From: Lepidurus packardi
Taxonomy: Eukaryota > Arthropoda > Branchiopoda > Notostraca > Triopsidae
Direction: 5' to 3'
Length of the DNA: 64,000 bases
NCBI GenBank assembly: GCA_023053545.1
Contig: JAKZAN010000002.1
Span: 4,076,375 to 4,140,374 of the forward strand
Shown here: piece after piece, positions 46,527 to 59,579 of the stretch
How positions within the stretch are numbered: the stretch's first letter is position 1
Layout: every line of letters starts with the position of its first letter
Notes under the pieces: generated by a model
Databases searched by the model: none
Told to the model about the DNA's origin: nothing
Seen by the model: the letters and a program-made list of their open reading frames with translations, nothing else
Made by a program: the position numbers and the translations under genes

Positions 46527-48403
46527 TATTTTTTTAATACGATAACATGGCACGGTATGGCACATGGCACGATAGCATGTCCACTATGTTAGACATGTGG
46601 TTCTAAAGTTGTCTTGCCGTTTAGGCACATAACGTTTGCGCATTCATACAGACTAAAAGCCTACTTACTATTTCGCGCATAATGGAAAGAATGGTATCAC
46701 TAGCAACTAGATTTTTTGCTTTTTTTCTAAGGAAATGTTGATATTTTGGCGACTAACTGTCCTCTATTGAAGGAAAGACTAGGATAAGCAGGCCCAAGTT
46801 CAAGTGCATCTTGGAATATCTTGGAGAGTCGTTCCTGCCCCGCAAGATTGCAAGTGTCCACCCTGTGCGGTTACGGCTCAATGGAGTTCAAGCGAACAAA
46901 AAGGCGGAAGCTTAATTTCTGGAACCCATGTGTTTCCTATCAGATAGGGATCTGGAATTTGCATTCAAAGCATCTGCCAGCCATTCTTGCCAATTAGTGT
47001 ATGTGTGAGGGAGGGGGGGGACCCCCCGAAACATTTTTACAAGCTTTTAAAACCTTCAATTCAACAACGAGAGAAAACTCATCCGCAGCACGTGCCCATA
47101 ACGTTCTTCTACTAACAATTCCCCATCAAGGCATCACTAGACTTAATTTCCGCCTGCCAAACCTTCCCTTAACATCCTCTTCCCTACCCCTAGCATTCCA
47201 TATGTGGCTTCTGTAAAGCACTATCTCAAAAGCATCCTCCCTTTAACCATTTCTGAACTTTACAAACCCTTTGACATGCTCGGTGCTTCTTTACAATCAG
47301 TTGCACAAGGTCTGCGAGTTATTATCTCCACTTTCTATTTACAACTTTCCACAAATTCAAGATCCCCAGTTGAGAAGAAACATCCCCAAATTAAAAAAAA
47401 AATCAGCGTTTTGTATACCACCGTCGTGCTCATTAGTGCTCGATTTGGAGCCTGTCACAAGCTAGCCATGGTGTCATCTTTCACTCCAGGCTGCCGCGAG
47501 CCTTATAATGGTATGCTTTGGCGTAAGCAAAGTCGCGAGGAAGAGAGAAAGACCTTTTTACCAAAAAAGAAACCAAAAGCCAGTTTTTGGCTGCTCTTTT
47601 TACGCCTTGGAGAGTCTCTCGCTACTTAGGAAACCAAGCCAGAACCCCCCCCCCCCCCCTCCCCCCAAAAAAAAAAATTCAAGAAAAGATTTTTTTTTAA
47701 GTTCTTAGAGTGGGCCAGAAAAGCTTGACACATTCCACTGATAAAGAAAAGGATAGACAGACAACTGGTTGCCATCTTTCCATGCTCTCGATATCAAGAG
47801 TGAAATAAAAGGGGCGAAACCTGGCGATTGCCAGACTCAATTAAGTTTCCGGCAGACCAGAGAGTGAACTGTTGGTTCACACCACTAAAAACAACTAGCT
47901 TCTGGCTTTCTCGGCTGGCTACATATATCTAGTAAACTCTATAAAAAGCTTAGGCCCGATAAAAGTTTCTTCCCGCCCGAAAACTAAGACAGCAGTTCAC
48001 AGAACAGAAGCCTTTTGGAAAGGAAAACAGCCACGCATCAAACGTTAACTAAAAAGCGACTGGGGTATCTGGCTATTTAGAAGCGTTTTTGGATGGCGGA
48101 TCAGCTATAAAACTCAAGCTTCCCATATGCTTCACAAGCTTATAATACTTTGGCTAAGCTGCTAAGAGTGAAACAGATGCTCGCGCTTTTTTCTTGTATC
48201 TTACAAGGAACGTCGCACTCGTGGCGTCTGCTTAAGCTTTTCCTATAGTCTCTGGCCAATTTTTTCTGGGACTTACAAACTTGACGCGCGTGGTACTTTC
48301 AAACAAAAACTGGAATTCATCCAACAACTACTAGCCAACTGGGAAAATCTAATTGTCAAGTTGAACTGAACTAACATTATATCTAGACATAAACTATATC
48401 ATT
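46527..48403. other. No recognised gene; homopolymer tract
   Basis: No coding region supported. A 15-nt C run at 47645-47659 is followed by T and six more C. Otherwise no structure found. Confidence 0.4.
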
Positions 48404-49313
48404 CTATTAGATGTCGCTTATTGTGATCACGTTTGTCAAGTGAATATTGATTCTGTTAAGTGGAGATTCTAATAACTGAAAATCGGAAATTTGAAATGAT
48501 TGATCATTGCAATGAATGCTACGATTGATCGGCATTGAAACAAACTGGCTTGTTTAAACCAAAGAAACAAAGCATCGCCTACTTTTTGACACTCCCTCAC
48601 GCTTGCTTTTTCTAGATTCACTACACCCACTTTTGTTTATAGAAATCGAATCTTGAATCTTGGATTCTGCTAGCTTGAACCTTGAGTTCTTGATTTCAGT
48701 GATATGGAATATTGAGTTCTTGAATTCTGCGAACTGTTGATTCAAAATCGCCGAATTCAAGAAATCGAATCTCGAGTTGTTGAATTCTGTCATCTTGAAT
48801 CTTGAGCTCTTGATTTCTGCGATCTTGAATTTTGAGTTCATGAATTCTGCGATCTTGAATCTTTGGAATTCAGGAATTCAAGAACTAACACTGAGCCTCT
48901 GAAGTCTACTTCTCCGCTTAAGTAGGGTTCTCAACACGATATCCCTTGTAAATTTCCCAGTAAAGTAAAGGAACGGGTCATTCAATTGAACAACCTGCTC
49001 AATTAATTGACTGGGGAGTTTAGCAGGGTTTTCCCTCTAAGCGTAGTAGTAGGCTGGAAATGTCCGGATGGGTCAAAACGACTTACAAGCAATGTCATTG
49101 GTCAATATGCAAAGTCCATGTAGCAATCACGACTGTAGTTTCGTTACTGTACATGTGAAGATTCTTTTGACACTGATTCTAATATCCGAAAGTGTGATTC
49201 TAATAACCGATTCAGATGCTTTGAATTTTATTATTTTGAATCGGTCCTTTAAAATTTGATTCCATAAAGCGGCTGATTCTAATAAACAGTTATCACAATA
49301 GCGGCATCTACTG
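48404..49313. mobile_element. Non-autonomous TA-flanked DNA transposon, copy A
   Basis: The left end (GATGTCGCTTATTGTGATCAC near 48409) and right end (complement of CAGTAGATGCCGCTATTGTG, ending at 49313, followed by TA) are inverted repeats of each other. The body matches copy B at 61635-62186 over several hundred bp (for example CTGGCTTGTTTAAACCAAAG). The interior is filled with diverged short repeats around GATCTTGAATCTTGAGTTC. It has no transposase. CAGT ends and the TA target point to the Tc1/mariner superfamily. Confidence 0.75.
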
Positions 49314-51639
49314 TATATTATATCATTCTTATTTTTATTCTGAGATAAGTTTAATTCAATAACAATAACTTCACTTTTGCCCCTTTTACCACTTCCCTTT
49401 TAACTTCTACCCGGTTTGATCATACTTCGCCCGGTAGCCTTTCTTTTCGACCGGGCTAACATTTTCTTCATATAACTTTAATTCTATGAACTAGAACTCC
49501 CGTTTCTTTCGAACTGGTCAAAAGCTATATATGCAATGGTTAAACTTCAACGGTTCAAGTAATGGGAACTTCGGTCCAGTTCAAATTACCAACATCGTCA
49601 AAACCTTTTTCTTTTCCTTTTTTTTAAAAAAAAGTAGAAAGAAAGGGAACAGGAGCGTCAGAGGGAAGACCCTGGGTATAAGAAGACACCATGAGGCACT
49701 GTAAAAGGCAGGAGAGGCGGGCTGACGGATTCTCTTGTTAACGTAATTCGAGCTCTGCTCATTAAAAGTAAGGGCACACACTGAACATATACACAAAAGC
49801 CATACGGCCAGTGGAGGAGAGCGAGTGCATATGGGTATCTATTTAAAAACACACGAAACCGTAAGACGAACCCCCCAAAAATGTTCTCCGAAATACTCCG
49901 AAAAAAAGATCAACTTGCTTTATCCTTTAACATAATGCCCCGGGAGCAATCTAATGGAATTATCGAATCTCTTTCTCATAACTTTCTTTCCTTTTTTAAA
50001 TCTTTATTTAGGATCAAGGAGAAGTTAGATCCATACGACACCTAAATGTAAACTGAAGGCTTTGTGTTCTCCCAGGAATCTCGCCTCTTCATCTTGTCAC
50101 GTGATATCCTGGATTTCAATCTCGAGTCAAAAAGACACAACAATTGCGTTGCAGACGCTCTTATACTCGTCTTTCAGGTTTCTCAAGTAGAGTCGTCGTC
50201 TTGTTAACGTTTTTCGACAACACAAAGCCAGACAAATTTCTTTTTTTTTTCTTCTTAATTAAGCAAGCCGAGGAAAGGTAAAGTTAGAATTTACAACAGG
50301 TATAACAAAGCGAAAATTTTCCCCAAAACTTGTCGGTTTCTTCCGTAAAAAAAAAAAAATTTTTCACGAATTTTCTCCCCAAACGATCTTGCGAATGGAC
50401 GGTCGGGTAACATAACAAACGGCCTTTTTTGTCCCTCTTAAGACTGCCCGCTGAGAGACGAGATGGAGACCCATAACCGCAAAACGGTTTCCTCATCAAT
50501 GAGTATACGGACCCCGAGAAGAACCCCGAGAAGGACCCCGAGAAACAGGTCTTTTTCTCGAGAACCAAAACGTTCGAATTCTACTACGGGGGAACCAGCA
50601 AGTAAAAGGAAATAAAATGAAAAAAAAAGTAAAGAAACTTTTCTAGACACGCACAATTAAAAACATTAAAGCGCTTTTAAACGCTCATGTTAGAAAGCGA
50701 CCTTTTAGACCCACCCACCCCTAAAAAAATAGTGAATTTAACGTTAACGTTTCATGATTTTTTCCACCCCAAAAGGACATCTTGATGGCAACGGCTGACA
50801 AGGAAATGGAAAAATGAAAAATTTTTCAGATTTTTGGGTCAACTTGAAAAACCTTGAAAAAATATGCCGAGCCTACTCAAAATTCAAAAATTTTTGGTCA
50901 AGCTAGGGCGGAGTACAAGATTTCATTTAGGGGGGAAATCCTGAAAGTCGTGGGGACATTTCGCCACAGAAAACGTTTCAAAATTCTTCAAAAATAACAC
51001 AACTTGCCACTCAGTCATTCTCTTGACTTCTGAGCACGAGCTCCACCCCCCAAATTCAAGAGGGAGAGAAGTGCAGTAGTGCAGTACTGCCCAGAATGCA
51101 CAGAAATACAAGGACACGGTTCTCATTGTTGTCAAACCACCCTTCCCCTGGAAGGAATCGAGTGGGTCAGGGCGGAGACCGGGAAGCTCATCAGTTTTTC
51201 CGCAAAAATATTTGAGACTATATTAGGGACACTCTGCCATGGACATTGGTCACTGTCACTAGTGCTAGCACTATCGTTGTCGCAAATCGAAAAACCAAAC
51301 GGACATGAACGCCCACCCAATAGCGAATTCATTGTTAAGGGTTGCCGAAAGATACACAAGGATAAAATGGGAAAGGTGTGGCCAGGAAATGTACGAAAAG
51401 TATTTTGTGAATTTTAAAGGACACTTGCCCCTAAACGACAAACTTGGCTACGAAAAATACAGCTTGAAATCTAATTTCACGTGATATATTTCTTTCATCC
51501 TATGATAAATAGTAACTATTAAGATTCTTTTTTTTTAAATGGTCAAGTGACTATTCTGACGACACAAACCTACCAAGATCGTAGGAGAGCTTTGGATTAC
51601 GGAAATAATATTTTTTTAAACTAATTTAATAATGACTCA
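49314..51639. other. No recognised gene
   Basis: Nothing coding that I can support. The longest frame (51079-51417, plus) shows no domain. A short tandem repeat (about GGACCCCGAGAA, three times) lies at 50510-50548. Confidence 0.4.
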
Positions 51640-52215
51640 GTTTTATTTATTTCTGTAGTTACGGAAATAAACAGTAGCCAAGGTGCGCAACCCACACCAT
51701 GACACGTTCCTGACGTCATAGGCTAATTCCTAATTCTAAAAATTCTGAGATTTTGAAGAATTTCAAAGAAAGAATTATGAAAGAATTTGAAATTTCGAGA
51801 ATTATCGAAAGATTTCAAACAAAGAATTTCGAAAAGGACATTTTTCAAAACTTCCAAAATTTTTCAAGAGTTTTAGAAATTTGAATGGCAATAACTTGTG
51901 AACGGAAAAAAACATTACTTCCTCAATGCTGCATCTACTCCTGCCCTTATCTTCACCCACTTCCCAACTCCCTCCCAATTCGTTATTAAGTTTTTTAAAG
52001 AACTAAGTCATGTATTCATGATTTCTTTGTTTGGCTTAAAAAAATAAATAAGTTTGGCAACAGGCTTTAAAAGCCTACGCACGGTATTAAAATAATGAAT
52101 TTTTTGAAATACAAGTATTAAGTTTTTAATTCTTGGAACAAAAGTTTAGGAGTCTTAGAATATGAAACCATGACAAACCTTAAACTTGTTATTTTGGTGG
52201 CTTATCGCCTTTTAA
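51640..52215. repeat. ACGTCA-type element copy, extended
   Basis: Contains GGAAATAAACAGTAGCCAAG, CCATGACACGTTCCTGACGTCA, TAACTTGTGAACGG and, further right, TTGGTGGCTTATCGCCTTTTAA. The blocks occur in the same order as in the 16.4-kb and 63.5-kb copies. The middle is filled with GAATTTC-rich simple sequence. Confidence 0.55.
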
Positions 52216-55200
52216 GGGATCACCGTTTTTTGACACCTGCAAAGCATATGAGGGTCGTAAATAATACTCCCCAGCACTACTTTCGGAGTCAAATATGTGT
52301 GCACAATCCCGGAATTCTTACAAGAAAAAGAGGAAAAACTTATGTTGGGGAGGGAAAATAACGTGTTTGGGTTGGTGGTTGTACGCGGTTTTACGAGGCG
52401 TCGAAATAGGTAACAATAGGAACCCTGTTTTATACTCGCAAGAGGGGCTTTCTTGTTTCTCCCCCAAAGGGGGGGAAAGAAACTTTCGAGTGCAAAGCGG
52501 CAAAATGCAAAAACGCCCTAAAAGACAAGAATAGAAACCTAAAAACCTCCCAAGAAAAAACTAAAAAAAAATTATAGCGACAATGCTATCCCTTGCCCGT
52601 ACATGAGACTTGTAACTTTGAAAGTTTTTTTTTTTTTGCATTTTTGCCCGCAAAGTGCTGCAAGGACAGCAATAAAGCAAAGCCTTTCGACGACAAACGA
52701 CATCCGTGACTCTTACTACAACAATGACAATGCCGTTTTTTGCACCTTGTTAGCTTTCTTCACTTGAGCTTGTGTTTTCTTTAGCACAACGTGTTCAAAG
52801 GGAAGATCCTAATCTGTAAGCCTTAGCGCTCGTCCGCCAATCCCCCATAAAAAATTGCCAACTGTCGACACTGACTACGCTCAAACGCTTCCCGCCTGGA
52901 CATTAAACCGTTTTTGCTAAGGCGTAAACCTGGAGACAAGTTTCCATAATGGGCGCGCTATGATGTACAATAGTTTTCGGGAAGCTCTCTTTGTTTTTTC
53001 TTATTTTTAAACATTTTTTTACCCTTTCTTTACCTTTTTAAGGAGTCTTTTCCAATCTCAGTTCTTTTCGGTGTCCACGCACAATAAAAACGGCAAACAC
53101 CTGGAACTTCCAGTTAATTAGCCACTTAATCTTTCCTTAAAGGACACTTTAAATGACTTTCCCAAGTACCAGACAATGTGGAAACTGGTTTACGAATAAA
53201 ATCTCAGTCGATGGTAGAAAAAAACGGTTTAAAAAAATTTCGTGAACCAAAATCTTGATCTTATTAGCTATTTCCGCACTTTGTTAATCCAATCGGTCTT
53301 GATTTCAATTAATTAATTAATCCTTATACGAGCACTAACACAGTAGCACAGAGTATTATTTTCACCGTCACACACTTCGATATTGCGAAAAAAATTGGAT
53401 TTTTTAGACTATTTTTGGTCAATTGTCTTGCTCCAATAATATTGCCAAGTTGTCGCCTTCAATGGCTGCACTGTCCACTGAAGACCACGCCGTCACGCGA
53501 AGAGCACCAACGACCGACTGAGCGCTGTTTCTGTCCGAGGCAGCGGGTCTATGCCAAAGCCGAAACTGAAGCCGGGCAACGGGCAGGCCGACTCGCACAG
53601 ACGCCGACCGAGTCGACTAAACTGTAGAGTATAAGGAAGCCGGAGCCCGGGGGAGTGTGTATACTTTTGAGTCAGTCCGGGGCACTGTGTGTGGGAAAAG
53701 CTGGGTGTCTTTTCATTCTATCAGGGGGCTACAGGGAAGCTCACGTCATTGACATGCAAAACAGATCACATGGAATGCCATCCCCAACTCAAAACTTGCA
53801 ACAGGGAGGTTCAACAATGCTTGATTAGGCCCCTCACCCTCACCGAAAGCCTGTGGGTCCGCAATTCTTCCAATTCAATCAATTTTCTTTTATTCCCGAG
53901 TCAACATTTGAGCTCGTTTGACAGTCCCAGTTCCAGCAACTTCTCCCAAACCCCTTTTTCTGGATTATTACATTCTAGAACTTTTAAACCGAACCGAATT
54001 GAATCACGACTGGCGTAAAAAAATGGGCCTCAAATCAGAAAGCGCTGTGCGTCGTCATTATTTCCCTTCCTTCGCCAAAAAAATAAATAAAAAGAATCCA
54101 AGTTCAATGAGTCGCAAAAAAATACGCATAGCTACACAACACTGAAGAAACTAGTTTAAAAAGATTTTTTTTTTCCGGTATAGATAGAACTATCCCAAAA
54201 TTTTTGTCCTGCGACAGATCAGGAATCTTGATTAAGCAGAAATTCAGTCTGGGAAGAAATATTTCTACATGAATTCTCCTAATTCTATCAGTCTATGACA
54301 TCAGAATACTTTCCGCCCCTGTAAAACTCAATTCAATTACCTTAATTGGCATTGGAAAATATCCAATTTGCAGGCGCTCGCTTGGTGGAAACGGTCAGAA
54401 ACCCCCAAATCCTTTTGAACCCTGGGTATCCCCCTCTGGATGGAGTTTGGATCCATTCGCGATGCGTCTTGGCATGCAAAGTGACTGCTGCAGTGAATGC
54501 TTGACGCTGTGAAGAAGGGAACGAATGGATGAGTTCGGATTTATCCACGTGTTTTCGATAATGGCCTATGAAATGGATCTCGTCAGGGGGTGGTACCACC
54601 AATTTCCAGATAAAACACCTGCAGTGTCGTGTCCTGGTGCTCAGCAATCGATTCTCGTTCTTCTTCCATTCCATTCCGTTAGAAAGACTTTTTGTTAAGG
54701 GAGGATTTTTCGAAACAAACCTCGTTTAGAGAGTTGGTCCACGCCAAAATGTATTCCCAAAGTTACTTTTTGGGGAGACCAGGTTTTCGCACCTGTATTA
54801 ATGGCTCCCCGCATGCTCGTCCGCCCATACCCACCACAAGTTTCCAGCGTATAACTCAGACACTCAACTGACCATGAATCTGACTTCAACGATCCTGTTT
54901 GTTGACTACTCCTCCTTCCTCCTCTTTACTTCTTTGCTAGGCTACAAGTCTACGACAGTTATAAAACTCCTTACATGAATTCACGCGCCAGTAAGCAAAA
55001 AAAAAAGCACAAAATAAAATGAGATAAGATAAAAAAAAGAAGGGGAACGAGCAGTGATCCATGCCATGCATGGTCATGGACTGTGCACGGAGGAGTTAAT
55101 TGTGTGGTTTTGTAACGAAACCACTGCTCATTACATGGCCAAGTAACGCAGCTCGTAAACAAGAAACCCCAGACGCAAAAAATAGTGATAAAAAGTACAA

Positions 55201-55260
55201 AAGAAGAATACAGTACTTCCATTATTGGAACACAAGTCAATGGATAATGCACTCGACATT
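52216..55260. other. No recognised gene; one G+C-rich island
   Basis: Mostly A+T-rich with no supported coding region. The island at about 53440-53660 stands out in base composition and could be the promoter of the minus-strand DDR gene, about 9.8 kb upstream of its start codon. This is inferred from composition and position only. Confidence 0.35.
53440..53660 (-). promoter_or_regulatory. G+C-rich island, candidate DDR promoter
   Basis: Markedly richer in G+C than its surroundings, with several CG dinucleotides (GACGCCGACCGAGTCGAC). On the minus strand it holds a TCAGT-like initiator and a TATACTC string. No other gene nearby would explain it. Confidence 0.25.
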
Positions 55261-55270
55261 CAATTTTTTC

Positions 55271-55329
55271 AGTCACACATTAAGAGTGTGCTTGTATAGT
55301 TTATACAAGCACACTCTCCATACGTGACT
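55271..55329. repeat. Perfect 16-bp-arm hairpin with outer stem
   Basis: AGAGTGTGCTTGTATA at 55283-55298 and its exact complement TATACAAGCACACTCT at 55302-55317 are separated by GTT. An outer AGTCAC/GTGACT pair (55271-55276 and 55324-55329) extends the stem across a small internal loop. Confidence 0.9.
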
Positions 55330-55423
55330 AAAAATAAAACCAATAAAACCAAGCGCAATGAACTTTGTTTCACGTTTTAGGAATAGCCGTTCAGGATTTA
55401 TGAGCAGGGAAATTTTTGGTCCT

Positions 55424-55556
55424 GACGTCACGGACGTGTCATGGCGAGGTTTTTACAGTGCTTCTTTGCTCTTATCTACTTCTTTACTTCTGTAACCGAT
55501 GCTTGAAACTGTAAACAAAGTTCAGGAAACACGGATAGTGACACGTCCATAACGTC
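55424..55556. mobile_element. Miniature inverted-repeat element of the ACGTCA family, unit 1
   Basis: Begins GACGTCACGGACGTGTCA at 55424 and ends with the approximate inverse GTGACACGTCCATAACGTC at 55556. The body is about 133 bp. It is followed at once by a second unit in the same orientation. Confidence 0.7.
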
Positions 55557-55597
55557 CGCGCCGTTCATCAGATATGGGCAGGCAAACTTCCCGTCAT

Positions 55598-55760
55598 GAC
55601 GCCACGGACGTGTCACGGCAAGTTTTTACGTTGCTTCTTTCGCATTGCTTAACTTCTCTATCCCATACTTGAAACTATAAACACGGCTTTTAGGTAACAT
55701 AGTGATAGACGGTAACAGGTTTAATCCTACAAGCATAAAAAGTGACACATCTATGACGTC
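55598..55760. mobile_element. Miniature inverted-repeat element of the ACGTCA family, unit 2
   Basis: Begins GACGCCACGGACGTGTCA at 55598 and ends AGTGACACATCTATGACGTC at 55760. The body aligns with unit 1 (CTTCTTT, ACTTCT, CTTGAAACT and AAACA segments in the same order). Confidence 0.7.
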
Positions 55761-57584
55761 AGCAAAACACGTTAAATCACTTTTGTTTCTATAGAATATC
55801 TTCATTACTACGCTCACATAATTGAAAGTAAAATATGACAGGAAACTAGGTTTTCAACTCTATTTTTTAGGATAGTGTTTTTTCTCGTTGTTTCTTTTTT
55901 GGGTGGTAACTGTCTTCTAATGACTTCTTCAAAGTTGTGGTAAATGTGTCTTCTCGAATATTATAAAACAATTGCCTTTGTTGCCCAACACTCCTTCCTC
56001 CCAAATTCCAAAGAAACTCAAATGAAAGTATATCCAACATGATGGATTCAGAGGTCCTCCAAAATTCGGCTCCAAATTATTGAAGGAAACCGGACGAGTT
56101 TTGGGAAGAACGTGTGTTGAAAAATGGAAGGATACTCTGAATTCAAAATAAGGGACGAAAAAGACAAATTTCTTTTGTTACCTTCGCGCGATTGTGACAC
56201 GCTGGCGTCCCTTATTCTTCTTCTGTGAGCTGCTGCTGTTTCCACGCAAGAGTGGAAGTAACAAAAAAAGAAACGTGGAGGCTCCCAGGTCTTTTGTCTT
56301 TGGTGGCACCTAACAAATGGAGGTCGGGACCTCCGAAAAACGAAATAACAACGGTCTTTCTCTCTTTCTGTCTTTCTCACTTCGGTTCGTGTACATACAC
56401 ATATATACACTGTATATAGAGTCCTTCTCTCCTTCGCTTCTTCCTTTAGCATTGAAAGATCCCCGTTTATAGTTAAGAGCCAGGTTATTTCCACACATTC
56501 CTGTTAAAAACAACTGTTATTTTGTCAGTTTGGGAACTTGAGCTATACATTCTCTCCCTGTCTTACATGCTCTGCTTGTCTAGTTAAGAAACAAACAAGA
56601 CAGAACACATTGATTCCCTTTTGATTTGATGCTCTTCCCTTCTTTTCTTCTTTTCGAAGCCCAATATCGTGGCCATGTATCAATCGTAATTGGTACTATC
56701 ATCCCATGCAAATGAGCCTGTCGCTATTAAGGACATTAACAGGAATGAATGTGCCTGCGAGCTTTTGGGGGATAAATATTCACGCGCGTTAGGACTCGAA
56801 TCTCACGTTCTTCAGTTTCAGTATCGGAAGAACATGAAAGCTGTTAAATTAAAGAGAAAAAAGTGATTGCCACCATACGCGTCCCCAGTTGGTGGCAGCG
56901 GGAGCATATTCCCATTAGTTTGCTCTTCATGCTCATAAATTATGGACTGGAGTTGTAAACGCTCCTGGGAAAGTGGGCAGGTCCCCATTTGGGAAATTCT
57001 TAAGTCTTTCTGTGTTCTGTTTTTTATTTTATTATTTTCCCCCCTTTCGATCTTGCCAGTTGGGAACCAAACTACTGCTTCGTGTTTAGCTACTGGCAAT
57101 CTCCAGTATAGTATAGTATAGCATACATTCCATGTCGTGCGAAATTGACCGTATATAAACATGTACACACATATTTATACGAATAAAAAACCATAAATTC
57201 TAAAGTATCCTAAAGCCACTCTCCGCGCAATAAATTGCTTTATTACAAATGATGAAGACTTTACTTTCAGGAGACGCTGTACTATGAGCTTTTGTAAAAG
57301 CCTCGCTCTTTTTCTTTTTTTAAGTTGTGCTCCTTTCTTAGATTCATTATGGAGCTGTGTAAGGGTGTAGAGGTCCCCAAAGCCGGAGCATGTCATGTTC
57401 CTTTTTTTTACCGGCTTTTTTTTCTTTTTGCTTCTTTTGGCAAGGCCCGGAAAATGAACATGTCGTAAACCATCTTCTTTTGTCTTCTTTGTCAGCTGTT
57501 GTTTTGCATTTCGCCATTGCGTCGAAAAAGAGCGACCAAATATAGCATGGACAAAAAAAAAATACCCTTTTATGTTTCTTACCA
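55761..57584. other. No recognised gene
   Basis: No coding region supported. Open frames on both strands overlap and lack recognisable domains. Confidence 0.4.
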
Positions 57585-57710
57585 ACAAATGTTATATATA
57601 TATATATATAACATTTGTTATATATATAATCTTTGTTATATATATAATCTTTGTTATATAATCTTTCATTTCTTTCATTTCATTTCATATATATCTTTCA
57701 TTTCAAATCC
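57585..57710. repeat. AT-rich palindrome and ATATAT/CTTTGTT repeats
   Basis: A 34-nt palindrome centred on a (TA)n run (ACAAATG...CATTTGT, 57585-57618) is followed by repeats of TTGTTATATATATAATCT and CATTTCATTT simple sequence. Confidence 0.85.
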
Positions 57711-59579
57711 TTTCACGAAGTCGAGCAACAAACGTTTCTTTCTTTAGCTCCTTAGAGGAATGATTAAAAAAGCACTTTAATTGTCCAAAGCGGTGACGTC
57801 ATTAGATTTCTCATTTTATTATTTATATTTTTTATTTAGAATTTTCCTTCATAGCTTCACTCCGATGCATGAATATATGTATATGCCGTTTGCTTTACCG
57901 CAGGAGAATGTTAAGATACCGAGCAAGTTCATTAACCAGTTGGGAGGAGGAGAAGATTGTCGGTTTTCGGACAGGATTTATTCATGTTGCCCCTATGATT
58001 CGTTTCAATTAGCGCGTTCCAGACTGCCTTTTAAGGCGCCAGGGCTTGTCACGTTAAAGGTGACAAAAGCAGACCTCTCGAGGAGCGAATCAAATCGGAA
58101 AAAAATAGAGTTCCAGAACTTTAGTGAGACACTCCAAGAAACAATAAAAAATCACTCACTGGACTCTTCTAAGAGTGTTCATGGTCTCGGATACGTGTCT
58201 CGCATATTCAAACAGTCGCATGCCCCTTATAACTCGGAAGAAACGGTCAATGCTCACATCACATGGTCTTGGTCTCCAAAAGAGGGTGCAAGGAAGGTGG
58301 GAGTTATATATTTCTTCCCTTTATGGCTTCGATTTCTTGTTTCTTTTTCCTTTATTTATTTAGTTTTTCAGGCTACCCAAGAACTGTGATCGCGAATGCA
58401 AGGTGACAGAAGGTTAAGAAATTTAAAGGGTTTTGTTGCGAGAGTTGTTCGGTCGCGGTCCCCAGCTGCTGTAAGCCTGGCATATACGACACAGTGGACA
58501 CGACACGACAGGATACGACAGACAACCCCCCTCCAACAATAAAAAAAGAAGCCAAAAGGCATCAGATTGCCCATGTGCGAGGTTTTCTGAAGGGATCAAA
58601 GACGATCATGGTATATATCCTTTCTCGCAGCAGGTTTCGATGTCACTTTAACTTATGCACAACAAGAAGCTTTTGTCTTGATGACTCCTCACGCAACAAA
58701 ACACACTAACGGCACAAGTCCTTTTTCTTCCCTGGTCTCTCCCTATGTTTCTCTCTCCCTCTTTTTATTTGACAACTTTGAACGACAGCGAGAAATCTAC
58801 TCGACACAAACACACACGGGATAGTAAGAAAAAGAAAAAAAATGCTAAGTCCCAGTTAATGAAGGGGAAGGATGAAAGTTGAAAGCTTTGTTCCTTGTTT
58901 AAGTACAGGATTATTGAAGGGCGGGGGATAAAAAAAAAACTAAAAGAAAACGAAGAAAAAACGGATGAAACGTTATGAGAACGCAACGTCAGGACCCCAG
59001 TTAATTTTTTGCTTTCCACGACTTTGTAACTCCGGAATCAAAGTCGAGTTCATGATACCCGGCTTATAGACAAGACATCCCCGCCCTAAAAAATAGAATT
59101 AAAAAAATTGCATGGGTGGCATGGAGGGCCCGAAGAAAAGGTGGAAAAGTCTTTTGCTGATCGTCTTGGAAAAGAAGCCGTATTGTGACGTGAGACTATT
59201 TCCTTATTATTCACGCCTGACGGTGCAAATTGTTGTTTTTCCAAACAGAAACTTAATGGCCCATTTTATTTCTTTTCATTTCCCAGGTGCCAATGAAGTT
59301 GATGCACATTGTCTCAACTTGAGCTTGACTGCGGCTCGGCTTCGTTGACCATTCAGACACCATGTTTAAGAAGTTAACAAAGTTATGGAAGGCAGCCAAG
59401 TGCGAAACTGTAACACCATTATAACAAACTACGGCCACCCACGATCCTTAAAATAAGATAATACAAATAAAAACGAGGTAAATTGAAAAAGTGCCTAAAA
59501 AGCGACCAAAACCCCCATCTGGAGATTTTAGTAGAATATTTTATTATGAACATGTCCGTTTCAAATTTGTGTCATTAGC
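57711..59579. other. No recognised gene
   Basis: The longest frame (57781-58389, plus, 202 codons) opens with TTG, has no domain I recognise and no comparative support, so I do not call it a gene. Confidence 0.4.

Noticed and set aside
57781-58389. 202-codon plus-strand frame
   Set aside because: Opens with TTG after a stop, has no recognisable domain and no splice context; not supportable as a gene.
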